The notes beneath the pieces are model-generated. The model saw only the letters and a list, made by a program, of their open reading frames with translations, did not search any database and had not been told where the DNA came from. Shown here piece by piece: positions 34,907 through 45,667 of a DNA stretch of 64,000 nucleotides. Source of the stretch: Saccharospirillaceae bacterium (GTDB taxonomy: Bacteria; Pseudomonadota; Gammaproteobacteria; Pseudomonadales; Oceanobacteraceae). Each line of letters begins with the position of its first letter. Position 1 is the stretch's first letter. Position numbers and translations under genes: made by a program. The stretch lies in NCBI GenBank assembly GCA_022448365.1, contig JAKVCS010000003.1, forward strand, positions 1,240,001 to 1,304,000, in the 5' to 3' direction.

Positions 34907-35608
34907 ATGGTAACGTTTTTCCGCTATCCAGATAATCGCACCCCTATGCACACCGTGTTTCGTGATCCAATCAGTGGGCTTACTCATTTAGCAGGCGCAA
35001 TTTTCGCGATTGTGGCGTTATGTATTTTGTCGGTTCAGGCTGCACTGCATGGCAACGTCTGGCATATGGTGTCGTTTGTGATTTTTGGTGCGACCATGTT
35101 CCTGATGTTCGCCAGCAGTGCACTGTACCATCTGATGCATACCAGTGAAGAGGCGATTCGCTGGTTAAAACGCATCGATCACATGGCGATTTTTCTGATG
35201 ATTGCCGGCAGTTACACCCCCATCTGTCTGGTACCACTGAACGGTAATATCGGCTGGATTCTTTTTTCAGTCGTTTGGGCATTGGCCGTTGCCGGCATTG
35301 TCCTAAAGCTGGTGTGGATCAGTGCGCCACGCTGGTTATCCACACTGATTTACCTGGCAATGGGCTGGTTGGTGCTATTCGCAGCAGGGCCGGCGATGGA
35401 GACCATTCCCGTCGATGCTCAGTGGTGGATTCTCTATGGCGGCGTCAGCTATACATTGGGCGCAATCGTTTACGCGTTAAAGTGGCCTAACCCATGGCCA
35501 CGCTGGTTCGGTTTTCACGAAATTTGGCATCTGTTTGTGATGGCAGGCGTATTTTGCCACTTCTGGGCAATTGCATTCCATTTGGCTACCATTCCGGTTT
35601 TACCCTGA
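34907..35608 (+). CDS. Hemolysin III/TrhA-family membrane protein
   Basis: 233 residues, or 220 if the ATG at 34946 is used. Seven membrane segments with family motifs DPISGLTHLAGAI, SSALYHLM, IDHMAIFLMIAGSYTPI and HEIWHLFVMAGVFCHFW. The histidines and Asp/Ser form a putative metal site as in PAQR proteins. In E. coli (YqfA/TrhA) it affects membrane energy state. Neither start has a strong ribosome site. Confidence 0.88.
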   Translation: MVTFFRYPDNRTPMHTVFRDPISGLTHLAGAIFAIVALCILSVQAALHGNVWHMVSFVIFGATMFLMFASSALYHLMHTSEEAIRWLKRIDHMAIFLMIAGSYTPICLVPLNGNIGWILFSVVWALAVAGIVLKLVWISAPRWLSTLIYLAMGWLVLFAAGPAMETIPVDAQWWILYGGVSYTLGAIVYALKWPNPWPRWFGFHEIWHLFVMAGVFCHFWAIAFHLATIPVLP

Positions 35609-35632
35609 ACCATTGGTTAATCTGGATTATTT

Positions 35633-36073
35633 GTGAGTCAGCCACAACTTGAAAATGGTGCTCTGGTCATCAGTCGCAACGTCGTCATTCCGCTTTACCA
35701 AATAGAATTAAATGCGATTCGTGCGCAGGGCGCGGGCGGTCAAAACGTCAATAAAGTCTCCTCCGCGATTCATCTGCGTTTCGATATCAATCGCTCCAGC
35801 CTGCCCGACTTCTACAAAGAAAAACTGTTGGCGTTAAAAGATCAACGCCTGACAAAAGATGGCGTGCTGATTATTAAGGCTCAGCAGTTTCGTACCCAGG
35901 ACCTGAACCGCGATGACGCTTTATTTCGATTACAGCAGTTGGTTCGCCATGTTAACCGGGTTGAGAAAAGGCGAATTGCAACCAAGCCGACCCGGGGTTC
36001 TCAAAAACGCAGAGTGGAAAGTAAAGTAAAGCGGGGACAAACCAAAAATCTGCGACGTAAAGTGGATTACTAG
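35633..36073 (+). CDS. arfB: Alternative ribosome-rescue factor, peptidyl-tRNA hydrolase ArfB
   Basis: 146 residues from a GTG start. It has the release-factor motif RAQGAGGQNVNKVSSAIHLRF with GGQ, and a basic C-terminal tail (SQKRRVESKVKRGQTKNLRRK) that enters the empty mRNA channel. It rescues ribosomes stalled without a stop codon. Confidence 0.93.
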   Translation: MSQPQLENGALVISRNVVIPLYQIELNAIRAQGAGGQNVNKVSSAIHLRFDINRSSLPDFYKEKLLALKDQRLTKDGVLIIKAQQFRTQDLNRDDALFRLQQLVRHVNRVEKRRIATKPTRGSQKRRVESKVKRGQTKNLRRKVDY

Positions 36074-36094
36074 TCGCTTGATGCAGAGAGATTG

Positions 36095-36895
36095 TCAACT
36101 ACGGCTTTTTTTAATCAGATCGTAGGCCGTTTGAATTTCCTGCGTTTTTTCCTTGGCTAGCTTCATCATTTCCTCCGGTAAACCCTTGGCAAGTAGCTTG
36201 TCAGGATGATGCTGACTCATCAGTTTACGGTAGGTTTTCTTAAGCTCATCATCCGGTGTATCCGCTTTTACACCCAATACCGCATACGCATTAGCCAGCT
36301 GCTGACGCAGATTATCACCCTGATGCACAGACTGTCCGGCGATAGCCGCTTTTACCCGACCATGAATCCATTCAAACTGAAAGGCGCTGATACCAAGTTG
36401 CTTGCACAGTTGATTAAATAGATGTCGCTCCTCCAACGCCAGTTCGCCATCGGCATAAGCAACACTGAGCTGAATTTCAAGAAACATCTGTGCCAGACTG
36501 GCGCGCTGACTGATGACCCGTTTCAGCGAAACCAGATCGGGGGATAAATCGAAGCCGGCTCGCTTGCCCTCAGTAAAGCAATCAATCGCCGCCTGACGTT
36601 GACTTCCACTCAGCCCCATCTGATCCATGATTTGAGTTGCTGCCGCAATCTCGGACTCCGTCACCCGACCATCAGCTTTGGCCAACTTCCCCATCACACG
36701 GAAAGTACTGCGGAAGAAGACCTGCTGCACAGATGCTTGATTGGCTGCCAACGGAGAGTCATCGCTACCGACCAGAAAACGGCTAATACTCTGGTCAAAT
36801 AAGTGTCCGGTAAAGGCACCAATTAATAACCCAAACGGCCCTCCGGTTAACAGTCCAAACGCACCGCCGACTAATTTACCAATAAAAAAATTCAT
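36095..36895 (-). CDS. djlA: Membrane-anchored DnaJ-like co-chaperone DjlA
   Basis: 266 residues: a Gly-rich N-terminal TM segment (LVGGAFGLLTGGPFGLLIGA), a TerB-like domain (GKLAKADGRVTESEI and SVAYADGELALEE) and a C-terminal J domain with QHHPDKL. It stimulates DnaK. Its ATG overlaps the murU stop (ATGA). Confidence 0.93.
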   Translation of the reverse strand: MNFFIGKLVGGAFGLLTGGPFGLLIGAFTGHLFDQSISRFLVGSDDSPLAANQASVQQVFFRSTFRVMGKLAKADGRVTESEIAAATQIMDQMGLSGSQRQAAIDCFTEGKRAGFDLSPDLVSLKRVISQRASLAQMFLEIQLSVAYADGELALEERHLFNQLCKQLGISAFQFEWIHGRVKAAIAGQSVHQGDNLRQQLANAYAVLGVKADTPDDELKKTYRKLMSQHHPDKLLAKGLPEEMMKLAKEKTQEIQTAYDLIKKSRS

Positions 36896-37593
36896 CCCGA
36901 TATATTCCGCAACAACGTCTGCTCAAGGTTAGCTAGTCGCTGTGGTGTGCCCACATCAACCCAACCACACGGCAGAACCTGCCCTTGTATCGTGCCCCGA
37001 TCCATCGCCTGACGTAACAGCGGTGCCAGCGGCCTCACGCCTGTGGGTAACCCCATAAATAACGTTGGTGATAACAAACTAACACCAGAAAAAGTCCAGC
37101 CCTGTCCGCTTATTTTCGACAGTACTCTTCCCTGGTCGGTTAAAGAAAAATCACCGCCTGGATTATGATCCGGATTTTCCACCAGCCAGAGAAAACCATC
37201 CTGTTTTTGATCAAATTGTTCTGCGACAACCCATGCATTACCGTAATCCCAATCCAGCCAGACATCCCCGTTAATCAGCAGAAAAGGCTCACAGGTATCA
37301 GTTGCCAACAACGGCAAGGCTTTTATAACGCCGCCAGCGGTTTCCAGTGCCTGGTCTTCCGCGGAATAACGAATACTGCAACCCCAGCGGGAACCATCTC
37401 CCAGAGCCTCTTCAACCATATAGCCAAGGTAAGCGTGGTTTATCACTATGTCACGAACCCCTGCCGCGACCAGCTTCTCGATATGGTGTTCGATCAGCGG
37501 CTTACCCAGCAGCGGGATGAGGGGCTTCGGGCAATTATCAGTCAGCGGTGCCATTCGGGTGCCACGACCTGCTGCAAGGATCATCGCTTTCAT
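36892..37593 (-). CDS. murU: N-acetylmuramate alpha-1-phosphate uridylyltransferase
   Basis: Cell-wall recycling enzyme making UDP-MurNAc; about 233 residues from the ATG at 37593. The nucleotidyltransferase motif MILAAGRGTRMAPLT, then KPLIPLLGKPLIEHHI, and the metal-binding LLINGDVWLDW are visible. The longer upstream reading runs into amgK. It forms ATGA overlaps with amgK and djlA. This recycling route bypasses fosfomycin-sensitive MurA synthesis. Confidence 0.93.
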   Translation of the reverse strand: MKAMILAAGRGTRMAPLTDNCPKPLIPLLGKPLIEHHIEKLVAAGVRDIVINHAYLGYMVEEALGDGSRWGCSIRYSAEDQALETAGGVIKALPLLATDTCEPFLLINGDVWLDWDYGNAWVVAEQFDQKQDGFLWLVENPDHNPGGDFSLTDQGRVLSKISGQGWTFSGVSLLSPTLFMGLPTGVRPLAPLLRQAMDRGTIQGQVLPCGWVDVGTPQRLANLEQTLLRNISG

Positions 37594-38633
37594 ACAGCAC
37601 GCCCATCGATAAATTGCTGTAAAGCTGGCAGAAAACGTTGCCGAAGCCAATGGTGAAAATCAGAAAACTGTGGATAACGTGCACTGATATCCAACAGGTA
37701 GCGGCAAGTGTTTGGGATATCCGCCAGGTAACCGTCTTTGCCATCACGCAGGTGTAAACGAGCAAAAATGCCCGCTGCTTTTAAATGTCGCTGCATCCCC
37801 ATCCAATCGAAGTCGCGAATAAACGCATCCAGCGATTGCTGACAGATACCTTCGATACTGGCTTGTTGCCAGTAATATTCCAGCAACGGTGTAATAAGCG
37901 ACTCATCCCAACGCACATAACAATCGCGTAAAAGCGAAACCAGATCATAACTTGCTGCGCCGACCACGGCGTCCTGAAAATCGATAACGCCCAAAGAGCC
38001 ATCATGTTGTAACATCAGGTTGCGAGAGTGAAAGTCGCGGTGAACCACAACGGCTGGCTGCTGCAGAGCTTGCTCGCGCAGCTGCGCGAACACCTGCTGC
38101 AACATAGCCTGTTCTGCGTTACTGAGTTCCAGCTTCAGTTCTTTGACGCACAGCCAATCACTGAACAGCGCCATTTCCTGATCCAGTAACGCACCATCAT
38201 AAGACGGTAAATCCGTTGTTGGTAGTTGCTGAATGGTAATCAGCTGGTCGATCGCCTGACGATACAATTGCTGAATATGTTCTGTACTGCTCCCCTGCTG
38301 GTGCAGAGCCGGCCATAACATGTCATCGCCAAAGTCTTGCAGCAGCATAAACCCCTGATCAAAGTTATGAGCGATGACCTCTGGAACAGCAATATCATGC
38401 TGATGCCAATGCCGAGCAATGCGCACAAACCGCGGATTATCCTCTTTATCGGCCGGTGCATCCACGGCAATCCAACTGCTATATTGCTGGTCTTGACAAA
38501 AATTTAAGCGAAAATAGCGGCGAAAACTGGCATCACCCGATACCGTGTCCAGCTCTGGTGTGACGCTGTGTTGATACTGCTGGCGAATAATATCCGCTGC
38601 CCAGTGCGCGAGTTGGTCGCGACGCTGATCCAT
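37590..38633 (-). CDS. amgK: Anomeric N-acetylmuramate/N-acetylglucosamine kinase
   Basis: 347 residues with an aminoglycoside-phosphotransferase-like kinase fold. The catalytic loop is VVVHRDFHSRNLML and the metal site GVIDFQDAVVGAASYDL. It phosphorylates MurNAc at C1 for MurU. It is first in the amgK-murU-djlA operon and divergent from lptD, as in pseudomonads. Confidence 0.94.
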   Translation of the reverse strand: MDQRRDQLAHWAADIIRQQYQHSVTPELDTVSGDASFRRYFRLNFCQDQQYSSWIAVDAPADKEDNPRFVRIARHWHQHDIAVPEVIAHNFDQGFMLLQDFGDDMLWPALHQQGSSTEHIQQLYRQAIDQLITIQQLPTTDLPSYDGALLDQEMALFSDWLCVKELKLELSNAEQAMLQQVFAQLREQALQQPAVVVHRDFHSRNLMLQHDGSLGVIDFQDAVVGAASYDLVSLLRDCYVRWDESLITPLLEYYWQQASIEGICQQSLDAFIRDFDWMGMQRHLKAAGIFARLHLRDGKDGYLADIPNTCRYLLDISARYPQFSDFHHWLRQRFLPALQQFIDGRAV

Positions 38634-38752
38634 GCTGGCCTCTCAGAGTTAGTCGTTCTAGAATTGGGCGCCTGCGCGCTGGCACCATCAATAACACCAA
38701 TTTCAGGTATTATGTGTCGTTACTCAGCCCGTAATGTAACACAGTTAATAAT

Positions 38753-41278
38753 ATGGACAGGCGCGTTGCAGCCACTATGACTACTCAAGCCGGAAAAATT
38801 TGTTTTAACGCACTGCTGCTCAGCCTGATCATCACTCCGGTTGCCAGCCAGGTTCAGGCACAGCGTGCGACTCATCAGCAACCGGGCTATCTGAACTGGT
38901 ATCCAAGCGTATATCTGAGCGAAGAGGAACAACAAGGCATGATGTCTTTTTGTTCTGGTGCATACCGTCAGTCTCAGATCACACCAATCGCAGGTGATTA
39001 TATTGAGGTTGAGGCCAATGAATCTGAACGTGATCAAAACGGTGATACGCATTTCTCCGGCAATGTCGAATTTCGCCAGCACGACCGGATTCTGACCGGT
39101 GACCAGGCCAGCTGGTTTCCTGCCAGCCAATCAGGTTTCTTCTCGGGTAATGTCCGCCTGCAGACCTCTGACATCACGCTTTACGGCGACAGAGCCGAAG
39201 TCGATGAACGCGAGCAGATGCAATTCACCGCTGCCGAGTATTCTATTCCAGCGCGACACCTGCGTGGCAGCGCTGACACCATTGCCAGTGAGGGTGATGG
39301 TAAGCTGAAACTTCAACACGCGACGCTCACCTTTTGCGAACCACAGAGCAACGACTGGGATATCGCCGCTTCAGAGCTGAACCTTGATCAGAAGCGAGGT
39401 ATTGGCAGTGCCTGGCATGCCAGACTGCGTATCGCCGATGTGCCGGTAATGTATTTGCCCTACTACCGGTTTCCAATTGGCGATCAGCGCACCACTGGTT
39501 TCCTAAATCCGCAGTTTTCGATCAATGGCCAATTTCAGGCCGAAGATATTCAGCTACCTTTTTACCTGAATCTTGCGCCCAATCTGGATGCGACCATCAC
39601 CCCGCATCACATTCTTAATCGTGGGTTGCTGTGGGAGTCTCAGTTACGCCATAAAACCCGCTGGTTTGGCGATGGCGAACTGAATCTGGGTTATCTCGAT
39701 AGCGACCGCCAGCAACGACAAGAATTCGCCGACTTCAATGCTGCCCTGCCGGAGGGTGCGACCAATCAAAAGGAGTCGGATGAACGGTATCTGATCAACT
39801 ACCAGCAACAAGGCCAAATTAATCAAAACTGGTCACATCGCTGGGTCTACAACAAGGTCAGCGATAAAGATTATTTATCCAATATGAAGCCGACCGCTGC
39901 GGTTGACCGAACCACCCATTTACCGCGTCGTGGTGAAATTCTGTTCAATCAGACTGATTGGCACTTTGATATCACCGCAGAAAGCTTCCAGACCGTCGAC
40001 GAGACCATTGCATTAAAAAATCGTCCTTACCGACGTTTGCCACAGCTGAACCTGAATTACACACCCAGCGTCATCAACGATTGGCAGTTGGAGCAAGAGC
40101 TGCAATACACCCGCTTTACTCGTGATGACAGCGCTAAGATCAATAACGCCGATGTTGAGTTGGTCGGATTTGATGCCCTGAATGGACGCCGCTGGTTATC
40201 AGACTCCGCTGTTTCCTATCCGTTTGAATGGCCATTTGGTTTCCTGACTCCCAAGGCCGAATACCGCCATCGCCAATATCAACTAACCGATGCTGATGAA
40301 ACGATCAGCCAGGATGAGGCGACCGAGCTGAATATCCGCCATGGTGTGGGTCGCTACAGCCTCGATGCCGGCGTTTACTTTGACCGCGAATTTAACTGGT
40401 TTGGCAGCGATTACCAACAGACACTGGAGCCAAGGGTATTCTGGGTAAAAAGCCCTTATCTGGCCGGCCAGGAGAATATTCCTAACTTTGATACCACCGT
40501 CAGCACGGTATCGTTTTCCAGTTTATTCACAGGTGAACGTTTCAGTGGTGGTGACCGTCTGGCCGACCTTGATCAAACCAGCATTGGTTTAACCACCCGT
40601 ATTATCCGCGATGATGGCCTGGAACAGTTCCGCCTGAGTCTTGGTCAGATCCAATACAACGAAGACCGTCGCGTTCAGTTAACCGAAACCGCCACCCTTG
40701 ATGTGGCAGACACCCAATCAACCTCCAGTACACTGGCCGAAGTTGAGTGGAATCCGGATGAAAAGTGGTCGCTGTATCACACCCTGGAATGGGATCCATT
40801 TGAAGATTACGCCAAGCAGCGGCGCTATGGCGTGCGTTTCGAAGGCGTCGACAACCGCTTCCTCAGCGCCTCCACGAATGCCGTGCAAACTTATGACGCC
40901 GAAAATGACCGTTTCGAAACCAAAACCAAGCAACTGGACTGGGGGTTCTTCTGGTCACTGAATGATCGCTGGGCATTGGTCGGCCGGCAGTTGCGTGACC
41001 TGCGTTCCTACAAAGACGAAGCGAAACGCCCGGTCAGTGATGTGCTGGAATCCATCGCCGGACTGGAATATCAGAATTGTTGTTGGCGGGTCCAGCTGCT
41101 CTATCGCGAAAGCTCTCCCAAAGAATCTGATACCGAGAGCGACTTCACCACAGACAAAAAATACGGCTTTATGCTCAGCATCCAGCTTAAAGGCCTGACC
41201 ACCCTGGGTGGTGGCACCGATGCCCTTATTGAAGATGCAGTAACCGGTTACTCAAGACGAAAATATCATGACTTTTAA
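38753..41278 (+). CDS. lptD: LPS-assembly outer-membrane protein LptD
   Basis: An 841-residue outer-membrane beta-barrel that inserts LPS into the outer leaflet. A signal peptide ends around VQAQ. The OstA-type periplasmic domain has FSGNVEFRQHDRILTGDQASW, followed by the barrel. Four cysteines needed for disulphide pairing in E. coli LptD are present: one in MSFCSG, one in TFCEPQ and two in YQNCCWR. It overlaps surA by eleven bases; SurA helps fold LptD. Confidence 0.96.
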   Translation: MDRRVAATMTTQAGKICFNALLLSLIITPVASQVQAQRATHQQPGYLNWYPSVYLSEEEQQGMMSFCSGAYRQSQITPIAGDYIEVEANESERDQNGDTHFSGNVEFRQHDRILTGDQASWFPASQSGFFSGNVRLQTSDITLYGDRAEVDEREQMQFTAAEYSIPARHLRGSADTIASEGDGKLKLQHATLTFCEPQSNDWDIAASELNLDQKRGIGSAWHARLRIADVPVMYLPYYRFPIGDQRTTGFLNPQFSINGQFQAEDIQLPFYLNLAPNLDATITPHHILNRGLLWESQLRHKTRWFGDGELNLGYLDSDRQQRQEFADFNAALPEGATNQKESDERYLINYQQQGQINQNWSHRWVYNKVSDKDYLSNMKPTAAVDRTTHLPRRGEILFNQTDWHFDITAESFQTVDETIALKNRPYRRLPQLNLNYTPSVINDWQLEQELQYTRFTRDDSAKINNADVELVGFDALNGRRWLSDSAVSYPFEWPFGFLTPKAEYRHRQYQLTDADETISQDEATELNIRHGVGRYSLDAGVYFDREFNWFGSDYQQTLEPRVFWVKSPYLAGQENIPNFDTTVSTVSFSSLFTGERFSGGDRLADLDQTSIGLTTRIIRDDGLEQFRLSLGQIQYNEDRRVQLTETATLDVADTQSTSSTLAEVEWNPDEKWSLYHTLEWDPFEDYAKQRRYGVRFEGVDNRFLSASTNAVQTYDAENDRFETKTKQLDWGFFWSLNDRWALVGRQLRDLRSYKDEAKRPVSDVLESIAGLEYQNCCWRVQLLYRESSPKESDTESDFTTDKKYGFMLSIQLKGLTTLGGGTDALIEDAVTGYSRRKYHDF

Positions 41279-42554
41279 ACACCTTATCTCTGCCAGCCTC
41301 ATCAGTGCGGCTTTATTCACATCCGCCACGCAGGCGGCACCTGTCTCCATCGACCAGGTGGCCGCTGTGGTCGATGATGACATCATCATGAACAGCGAGT
41401 TGCTGCAACGCATGGAAACAGTGCGTCAGCAAAATGCCGGAGCTTCGTTACCACCGAGTGACGTGCTGCGCAGCCAGGTACTGGAGCGCATGGTATTGGA
41501 GAGCATCCAGCTGCAAATGGCCGACCGAGGCGCCATTCGTATCAGCGACACCGAACTCAACGATGCGATTCGCCGAATTGCAGCACAGAATCAGATGTCA
41601 CTGACACAATTCCGTCAAGCCATGGAAGCCGAAGGCGTTTCTTTTTCTCAGGCACGCGAACAAATTCGTAACGAAATGCGAGTCAGTCGTGTGCAGCGTT
41701 TCCAGGTTGGTGAACGTATCCAGATTACGGATCAGGATGTGGCTTACTTCCTGGCGTCTGATCTGGGTAAGATGGCGTCTGCTGCCGAATACGAGATTGG
41801 TCATATTCTGATCGCCGTGCCGGCTCAGGCCAGCCCGGCAAACATTCAGAAAGCAGAAAAGAAAGCACAAAGCGTGGTTCAGGCACTGCGTGAAGGGGCC
41901 GATTTCCGTCAGACTGCCATCGCTAAATCCAACGGCCGTAACGCGCTCAAAGGCGGTAACCTGGGTTGGCGTAAAGAAGCTCAGCTGCCTGGGATTTTTG
42001 CTAACGTAATACCGGCGATGACAACCGGCGATATCAGCAACCCGATCAAAAGTGCCAGCGGCTATCACATCGTCAAATTACTCAATAAGCGCGGCGGTAA
42101 TACCCAAATGGTTACACAGTCGAAGGTTCGCCATATTCTGGTGCAACCGAATGAGCTGCGGAACAAAGAAAAAACCGCAGCATTGATTCAACAACTCTAC
42201 CAACGCTTGCAAGCGGGTGAGGATTTTTCTGAACTGGCGCGCGAATTCAGCGATGACCCTGGTAGTGGCGCCAGCGGCGGTGATCTTGGCTGGGTAAATC
42301 CGGGCGACATGGTGCCGGCCTTCGATAAAACCATGGCGGTAACCGAGCCAGGTCAAATGAGCACTCCATTTGAGAGTCGCTTCGGCTGGCATATTTTGTT
42401 GGTTGAAGACCGCAAGCAAACTGATATCGGCATTGAGAAACAGCGCGACCAGGTACGCCAGATGCTGTATGGCCGTCGCTTCGAGGAAGAATTGCCCATC
42501 TGGTTACGTAAAATTCGTTCCGAAGCGTACGTTGATATTAAGGCGCCTCAATGA
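41268..42554 (+). CDS. surA: Periplasmic chaperone and peptidyl-prolyl isomerase SurA
   Basis: 428 residues with a signal peptide ending TQAA. The N-terminal chaperone part begins [19 protein letters not shown]. Two parvulin domains follow: [11 protein letters not shown] ... [13 protein letters not shown], and [11 protein letters not shown] ... [16 protein letters not shown]. Overlaps with lptD and pdxA mark a single operon. Confidence 0.96.
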   Translation: MTFKHLISASLISAALFTSATQAAPVSIDQVAAVVDDDIIMNSELLQRMETVRQQNAGASLPPSDVLRSQVLERMVLESIQLQMADRGAIRISDTELNDAIRRIAAQNQMSLTQFRQAMEAEGVSFSQAREQIRNEMRVSRVQRFQVGERIQITDQDVAYFLASDLGKMASAAEYEIGHILIAVPAQASPANIQKAEKKAQSVVQALREGADFRQTAIAKSNGRNALKGGNLGWRKEAQLPGIFANVIPAMTTGDISNPIKSASGYHIVKLLNKRGGNTQMVTQSKVRHILVQPNELRNKEKTAALIQQLYQRLQAGEDFSELAREFSDDPGSGASGGDLGWVNPGDMVPAFDKTMAVTEPGQMSTPFESRFGWHILLVEDRKQTDIGIEKQRDQVRQMLYGRRFEEELPIWLRKIRSEAYVDIKAPQ

Positions 42555-43549
42555 TTATTCGCCTGGCAATTACCGCCGGAGAGCCAGCAGGCATTGGACC
42601 TGATTTGTGTGTCCAGTTGGCGCAACAAAAACACGCCCAGCAGCTGGTTGTGATTGCAGACCCCCAACTGCTGACGGAGCGGGCCGAGCAACTGGGGCTG
42701 CCGCTGACGGTCAAGTTGTTAGATCCGGCAACAAATCCGAAAATTGCCGCCAGCGGCGAACTCTGGGTGTACCCGGTTAGGCTGAAACACCCTGCCCTGG
42801 CAGGACAGCTCAACAGAGATAATGCCGATTATGTATTGGAAACTCTGCGGATCGCCGCGCAAGGGTGTCTCGATGGTTGGTGGCAAGGTATTGTCACCGC
42901 GCCGGTGCATAAAGGGGTAATCAACGAAGGGGCGACCGAGTTACAGGGCGACACAGGTTTCAGTGGCCATACCGAATATTTTCGCGACTACTGTGGTGTC
43001 AAAGAAGTCGTTATGATGCTGGCAACCAGTGACTTGCGGGTTGCGTTAGTGACCACCCATCTGCCGCTGCGCGAAGTCGCCGATGCCATCACCGCTGAAC
43101 GTATTCAGCGAGTCAGTCGTATTCTGCATCAGGACCTGAAGACGTTCTTCGGCCTTACCGATCCCAGGATTCTGGTTGCCGGACTGAATCCTCACGCCGG
43201 AGAAGATGGCCATTTAGGCCGTGAAGAAATAGACACCATTACCCCCACTCTGAATGAGCTGCGTTCAGAGGGCCTGAATCTGATTGGTCCGTTACCCGCA
43301 GACACACTCTACACTCCCAAGCTATTAGATAACGCCGATGCAACCCTGGCGATGTATCACGATCAGGGCCTACCGGTACTAAAATTCCACGGATTCGGTC
43401 GTGCCGCTAATATTACTCTTGGACTCCCGATTATCCGCACTTCGGTTGATCATGGCACCGCACTTGATCTGGCAGGCACAGGTCAGGCAGATTGCGGAAG
43501 TCTGGCCACAGCCATCGAAGTCGCCAGCCAAATGGCAAGCAATCTATGA
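42551..43549 (+). CDS. pdxA: 4-hydroxythreonine-4-phosphate dehydrogenase
   Basis: Vitamin B6 biosynthesis enzyme of 332 residues. Family features are [41 protein letters not shown] and [14 protein letters not shown]; the histidines bind the divalent metal. Its start overlaps surA by four bases and rsmA starts in its stop codon region. Confidence 0.95.
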   Translation: MIIRLAITAGEPAGIGPDLCVQLAQQKHAQQLVVIADPQLLTERAEQLGLPLTVKLLDPATNPKIAASGELWVYPVRLKHPALAGQLNRDNADYVLETLRIAAQGCLDGWWQGIVTAPVHKGVINEGATELQGDTGFSGHTEYFRDYCGVKEVVMMLATSDLRVALVTTHLPLREVADAITAERIQRVSRILHQDLKTFFGLTDPRILVAGLNPHAGEDGHLGREEIDTITPTLNELRSEGLNLIGPLPADTLYTPKLLDNADATLAMYHDQGLPVLKFHGFGRAANITLGLPIIRTSVDHGTALDLAGTGQADCGSLATAIEVASQMASNL

Positions 43550-44397
43550 ACAAAGCATCAAACAAGCACTCGTTAAATCCTAACGATCATGGTCACAAAG
43601 CGCGCAAACGCTTCGGTCAGAACTTTCTGCATGACCACTATGTGATCGACAAAATTGTGCGTTCCATCAACCCGAAGGCAGAAGACTGTTTGGTTGAAAT
43701 TGGTCCTGGTATGGGGGCGATCACCGAGCCTTTACTGGAGGCTAGCGGGCGTTTAAATGTGGTTGAACTGGATCGCGATCTGGTGCCAATCCTGCGCACA
43801 AAGTTCTTCAATTATCCCGACTTCAGAATTTTCGAAGGCGACGCACTGAAATTTGATTTTCGCCAACTGCTTGACCACGACGATCAGCAGCTGCGCATTG
43901 TTGGTAATCTGCCTTACAACATCTCCACGCCCCTGATTTTCCACTTCCTCAGCCACCATATGATGGTGAAAGACATGCACTTTATGCTGCAAAAAGAAGT
44001 GGTTGATCGTCTGGCTGCCGGGCCAGGCTGCTCGGATTATGGCCGTCTGGGCATTATGGCGCAGTACTATTGCCGGGTTGAACCACTGTTTATTGTCGGA
44101 CCAGGTTCATTCAACCCGCCGCCGAAAGTGGATTCAGCCATCGTTCGGCTGGTACCGTACGACGAACTGCCCTATCCGGCGAAAGACGCCAAAGTTTTAC
44201 AACGGGTTGTCCGTGAAGCCTTCAGCATGCGTCGTAAAACCATTCGCAACACCCTGAAAAAGTTGCTGAATGCCGAAGAAATTGAAGCATTGGGTCTCGA
44301 CACCAGCTTGCGTCCCGAACGCCTGACATTGCAGGATTACGTCAAAGTGGCGGACGCGGTGTACGATAAACAACAGCGGGAAACTCCCGATAACTAA
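43546..44397 (+). CDS. rsmA: 16S rRNA (A1518/A1519-N6) dimethyltransferase RsmA (KsgA)
   Basis: About 283 residues from the ATG at 43546, overlapping pdxA by four bases; an upstream in-frame extension is only pdxA sequence. SAM-binding motif [15 protein letters not shown] and catalytic NLPYNIS are present. It dimethylates two adenines in the 3' terminal hairpin of 16S rRNA. Confidence 0.96.
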   Translation: MNKASNKHSLNPNDHGHKARKRFGQNFLHDHYVIDKIVRSINPKAEDCLVEIGPGMGAITEPLLEASGRLNVVELDRDLVPILRTKFFNYPDFRIFEGDALKFDFRQLLDHDDQQLRIVGNLPYNISTPLIFHFLSHHMMVKDMHFMLQKEVVDRLAAGPGCSDYGRLGIMAQYYCRVEPLFIVGPGSFNPPPKVDSAIVRLVPYDELPYPAKDAKVLQRVVREAFSMRRKTIRNTLKKLLNAEEIEALGLDTSLRPERLTLQDYVKVADAVYDKQQRETPDN

Positions 44398-44421
44398 GAC
44401 AGAGCGGTTGAGAGAATATCC

Positions 44422-44802
44422 ATGAACCATCTGGACGACAGCATCGAGGTTGATGTGATCAGCGAATACCTGGCGGATCAATCGGTGCCCGACGAGCAAC
44501 GTTACGTGTTTGCTTATCACATCCGTATTCTGAATCACGGAGATCAGGCAGCAACTCTGCGCAGCCGCCATTGGTTCATCGCTAACGGTAATGCCGATGT
44601 GCAGGAAGTGAATGGTGAAGGGGTGGTCGGCGAACAGCCAACCATTGAACCCGGTGGTAACTTTGACTACTCCTCTGGTGCCGTATTGGCAACACAGGTA
44701 GGCAGTATGCGTGGGTATTACGTCATGGAAGCGGCCGACGGTACGCTGTTTCATGCCACCATTCCGGTATTTACCCTGGCAATTCCGCATGCGCTAAACT
44801 GA
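44422..44802 (+). CDS. apaG: ApaG protein
   Basis: 126 residues, the full length of the family, with an Ig-like beta fold. Typical stretches are YVFAYHIRILNHG, LRSRHWFIANGNADVQEVNGEGVVGEQP and MRGYYVMEAADG. Biochemical function is uncertain. It lies between rsmA and apaH as in most gammaproteobacteria. Confidence 0.95.
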   Translation: MNHLDDSIEVDVISEYLADQSVPDEQRYVFAYHIRILNHGDQAATLRSRHWFIANGNADVQEVNGEGVVGEQPTIEPGGNFDYSSGAVLATQVGSMRGYYVMEAADGTLFHATIPVFTLAIPHALN

Positions 44803-44839
44803 CAAACGACTGAAGATTACCGGAATAAGAACACTGTAA

Positions 44840-45667
44840 ATGGCCATATACGCGATCGGTGACATTCAAGGCTGCTATGAACCTTTGCAACGACTGCTGG
44901 ATAAAGTCGGATTTGACCGCGCAAAAGACCACTTATGGATTGCAGGGGATCTGGTCAACCGTGGTCCGCAATCATTAGAGGTACTGCGTTTCCTTGAGAA
45001 TCTGGGTCACAGAGCCACCTGTGTTCTCGGTAACCATGATCTTCACCTCCTAGCCATCTATTACGCCGATCACAAGCAAAAACGCAGTGATACCCTCGAT
45101 CAGATCATAAAAGCTACCGATGCGGATAAACTCATGGATTGGTTAAGGCACCAGCCACTAGTGCATTTCGATGAGGCGCGCAACTGGTGTATGAGCCATG
45201 CTGGCATCCCACCGAAATGGAGCGGCCGCAAAGCTCACAAGTTATCTCAGGAGGTCGAAGCGGTTTTACAAGGCAATCACCCGCGCCAGTTCTTTGAACA
45301 AATGTACGGTAATAAACCGGCTTGCTGGAATAAAAATCTGACAGGCACAGATCGCCTGCGAACAATCGTCAACTACCTGACTCGCATGCGTTTTATTGAT
45401 AACAGGGGGACGCTGGATTTGCTCAGTAAAGAAGGTCTTGATACTGCGCCAAATGGCTTCATTCCCTGGTTCAAACACCCTAACCGTAAAGCCGCAAATA
45501 CCAGACTGCTGTTTGGTCATTGGGCTGCGCTGGAAGGTAAAGTCGATACTGAAAACGTTTATGCTCTGGATACCGGCTGTGTCTGGGGTGGCAAATTAAC
45601 CGCACTGCGCCTGGACGATGAAACGTTCTTCCGGGTCGGTGCAAAACCGAAAAAGAAGAGTAAATAA
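44840..45667 (+). CDS. apaH: Symmetrical diadenosine tetraphosphate hydrolase
   Basis: 275 residues. It cleaves Ap4A to two ADP and removes Np4 caps from RNA in E. coli. Metallophosphatase motifs are IGDIQGCYEPLQRLL, GDLVNRGPQSLEVLR and LGNHDLHLLA, with late histidines in FGHWAALEGK. The stop shares a base with the glpE start (TAATG). Confidence 0.96.
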   Translation: MAIYAIGDIQGCYEPLQRLLDKVGFDRAKDHLWIAGDLVNRGPQSLEVLRFLENLGHRATCVLGNHDLHLLAIYYADHKQKRSDTLDQIIKATDADKLMDWLRHQPLVHFDEARNWCMSHAGIPPKWSGRKAHKLSQEVEAVLQGNHPRQFFEQMYGNKPACWNKNLTGTDRLRTIVNYLTRMRFIDNRGTLDLLSKEGLDTAPNGFIPWFKHPNRKAANTRLLFGHWAALEGKVDTENVYALDTGCVWGGKLTALRLDDETFFRVGAKPKKKSK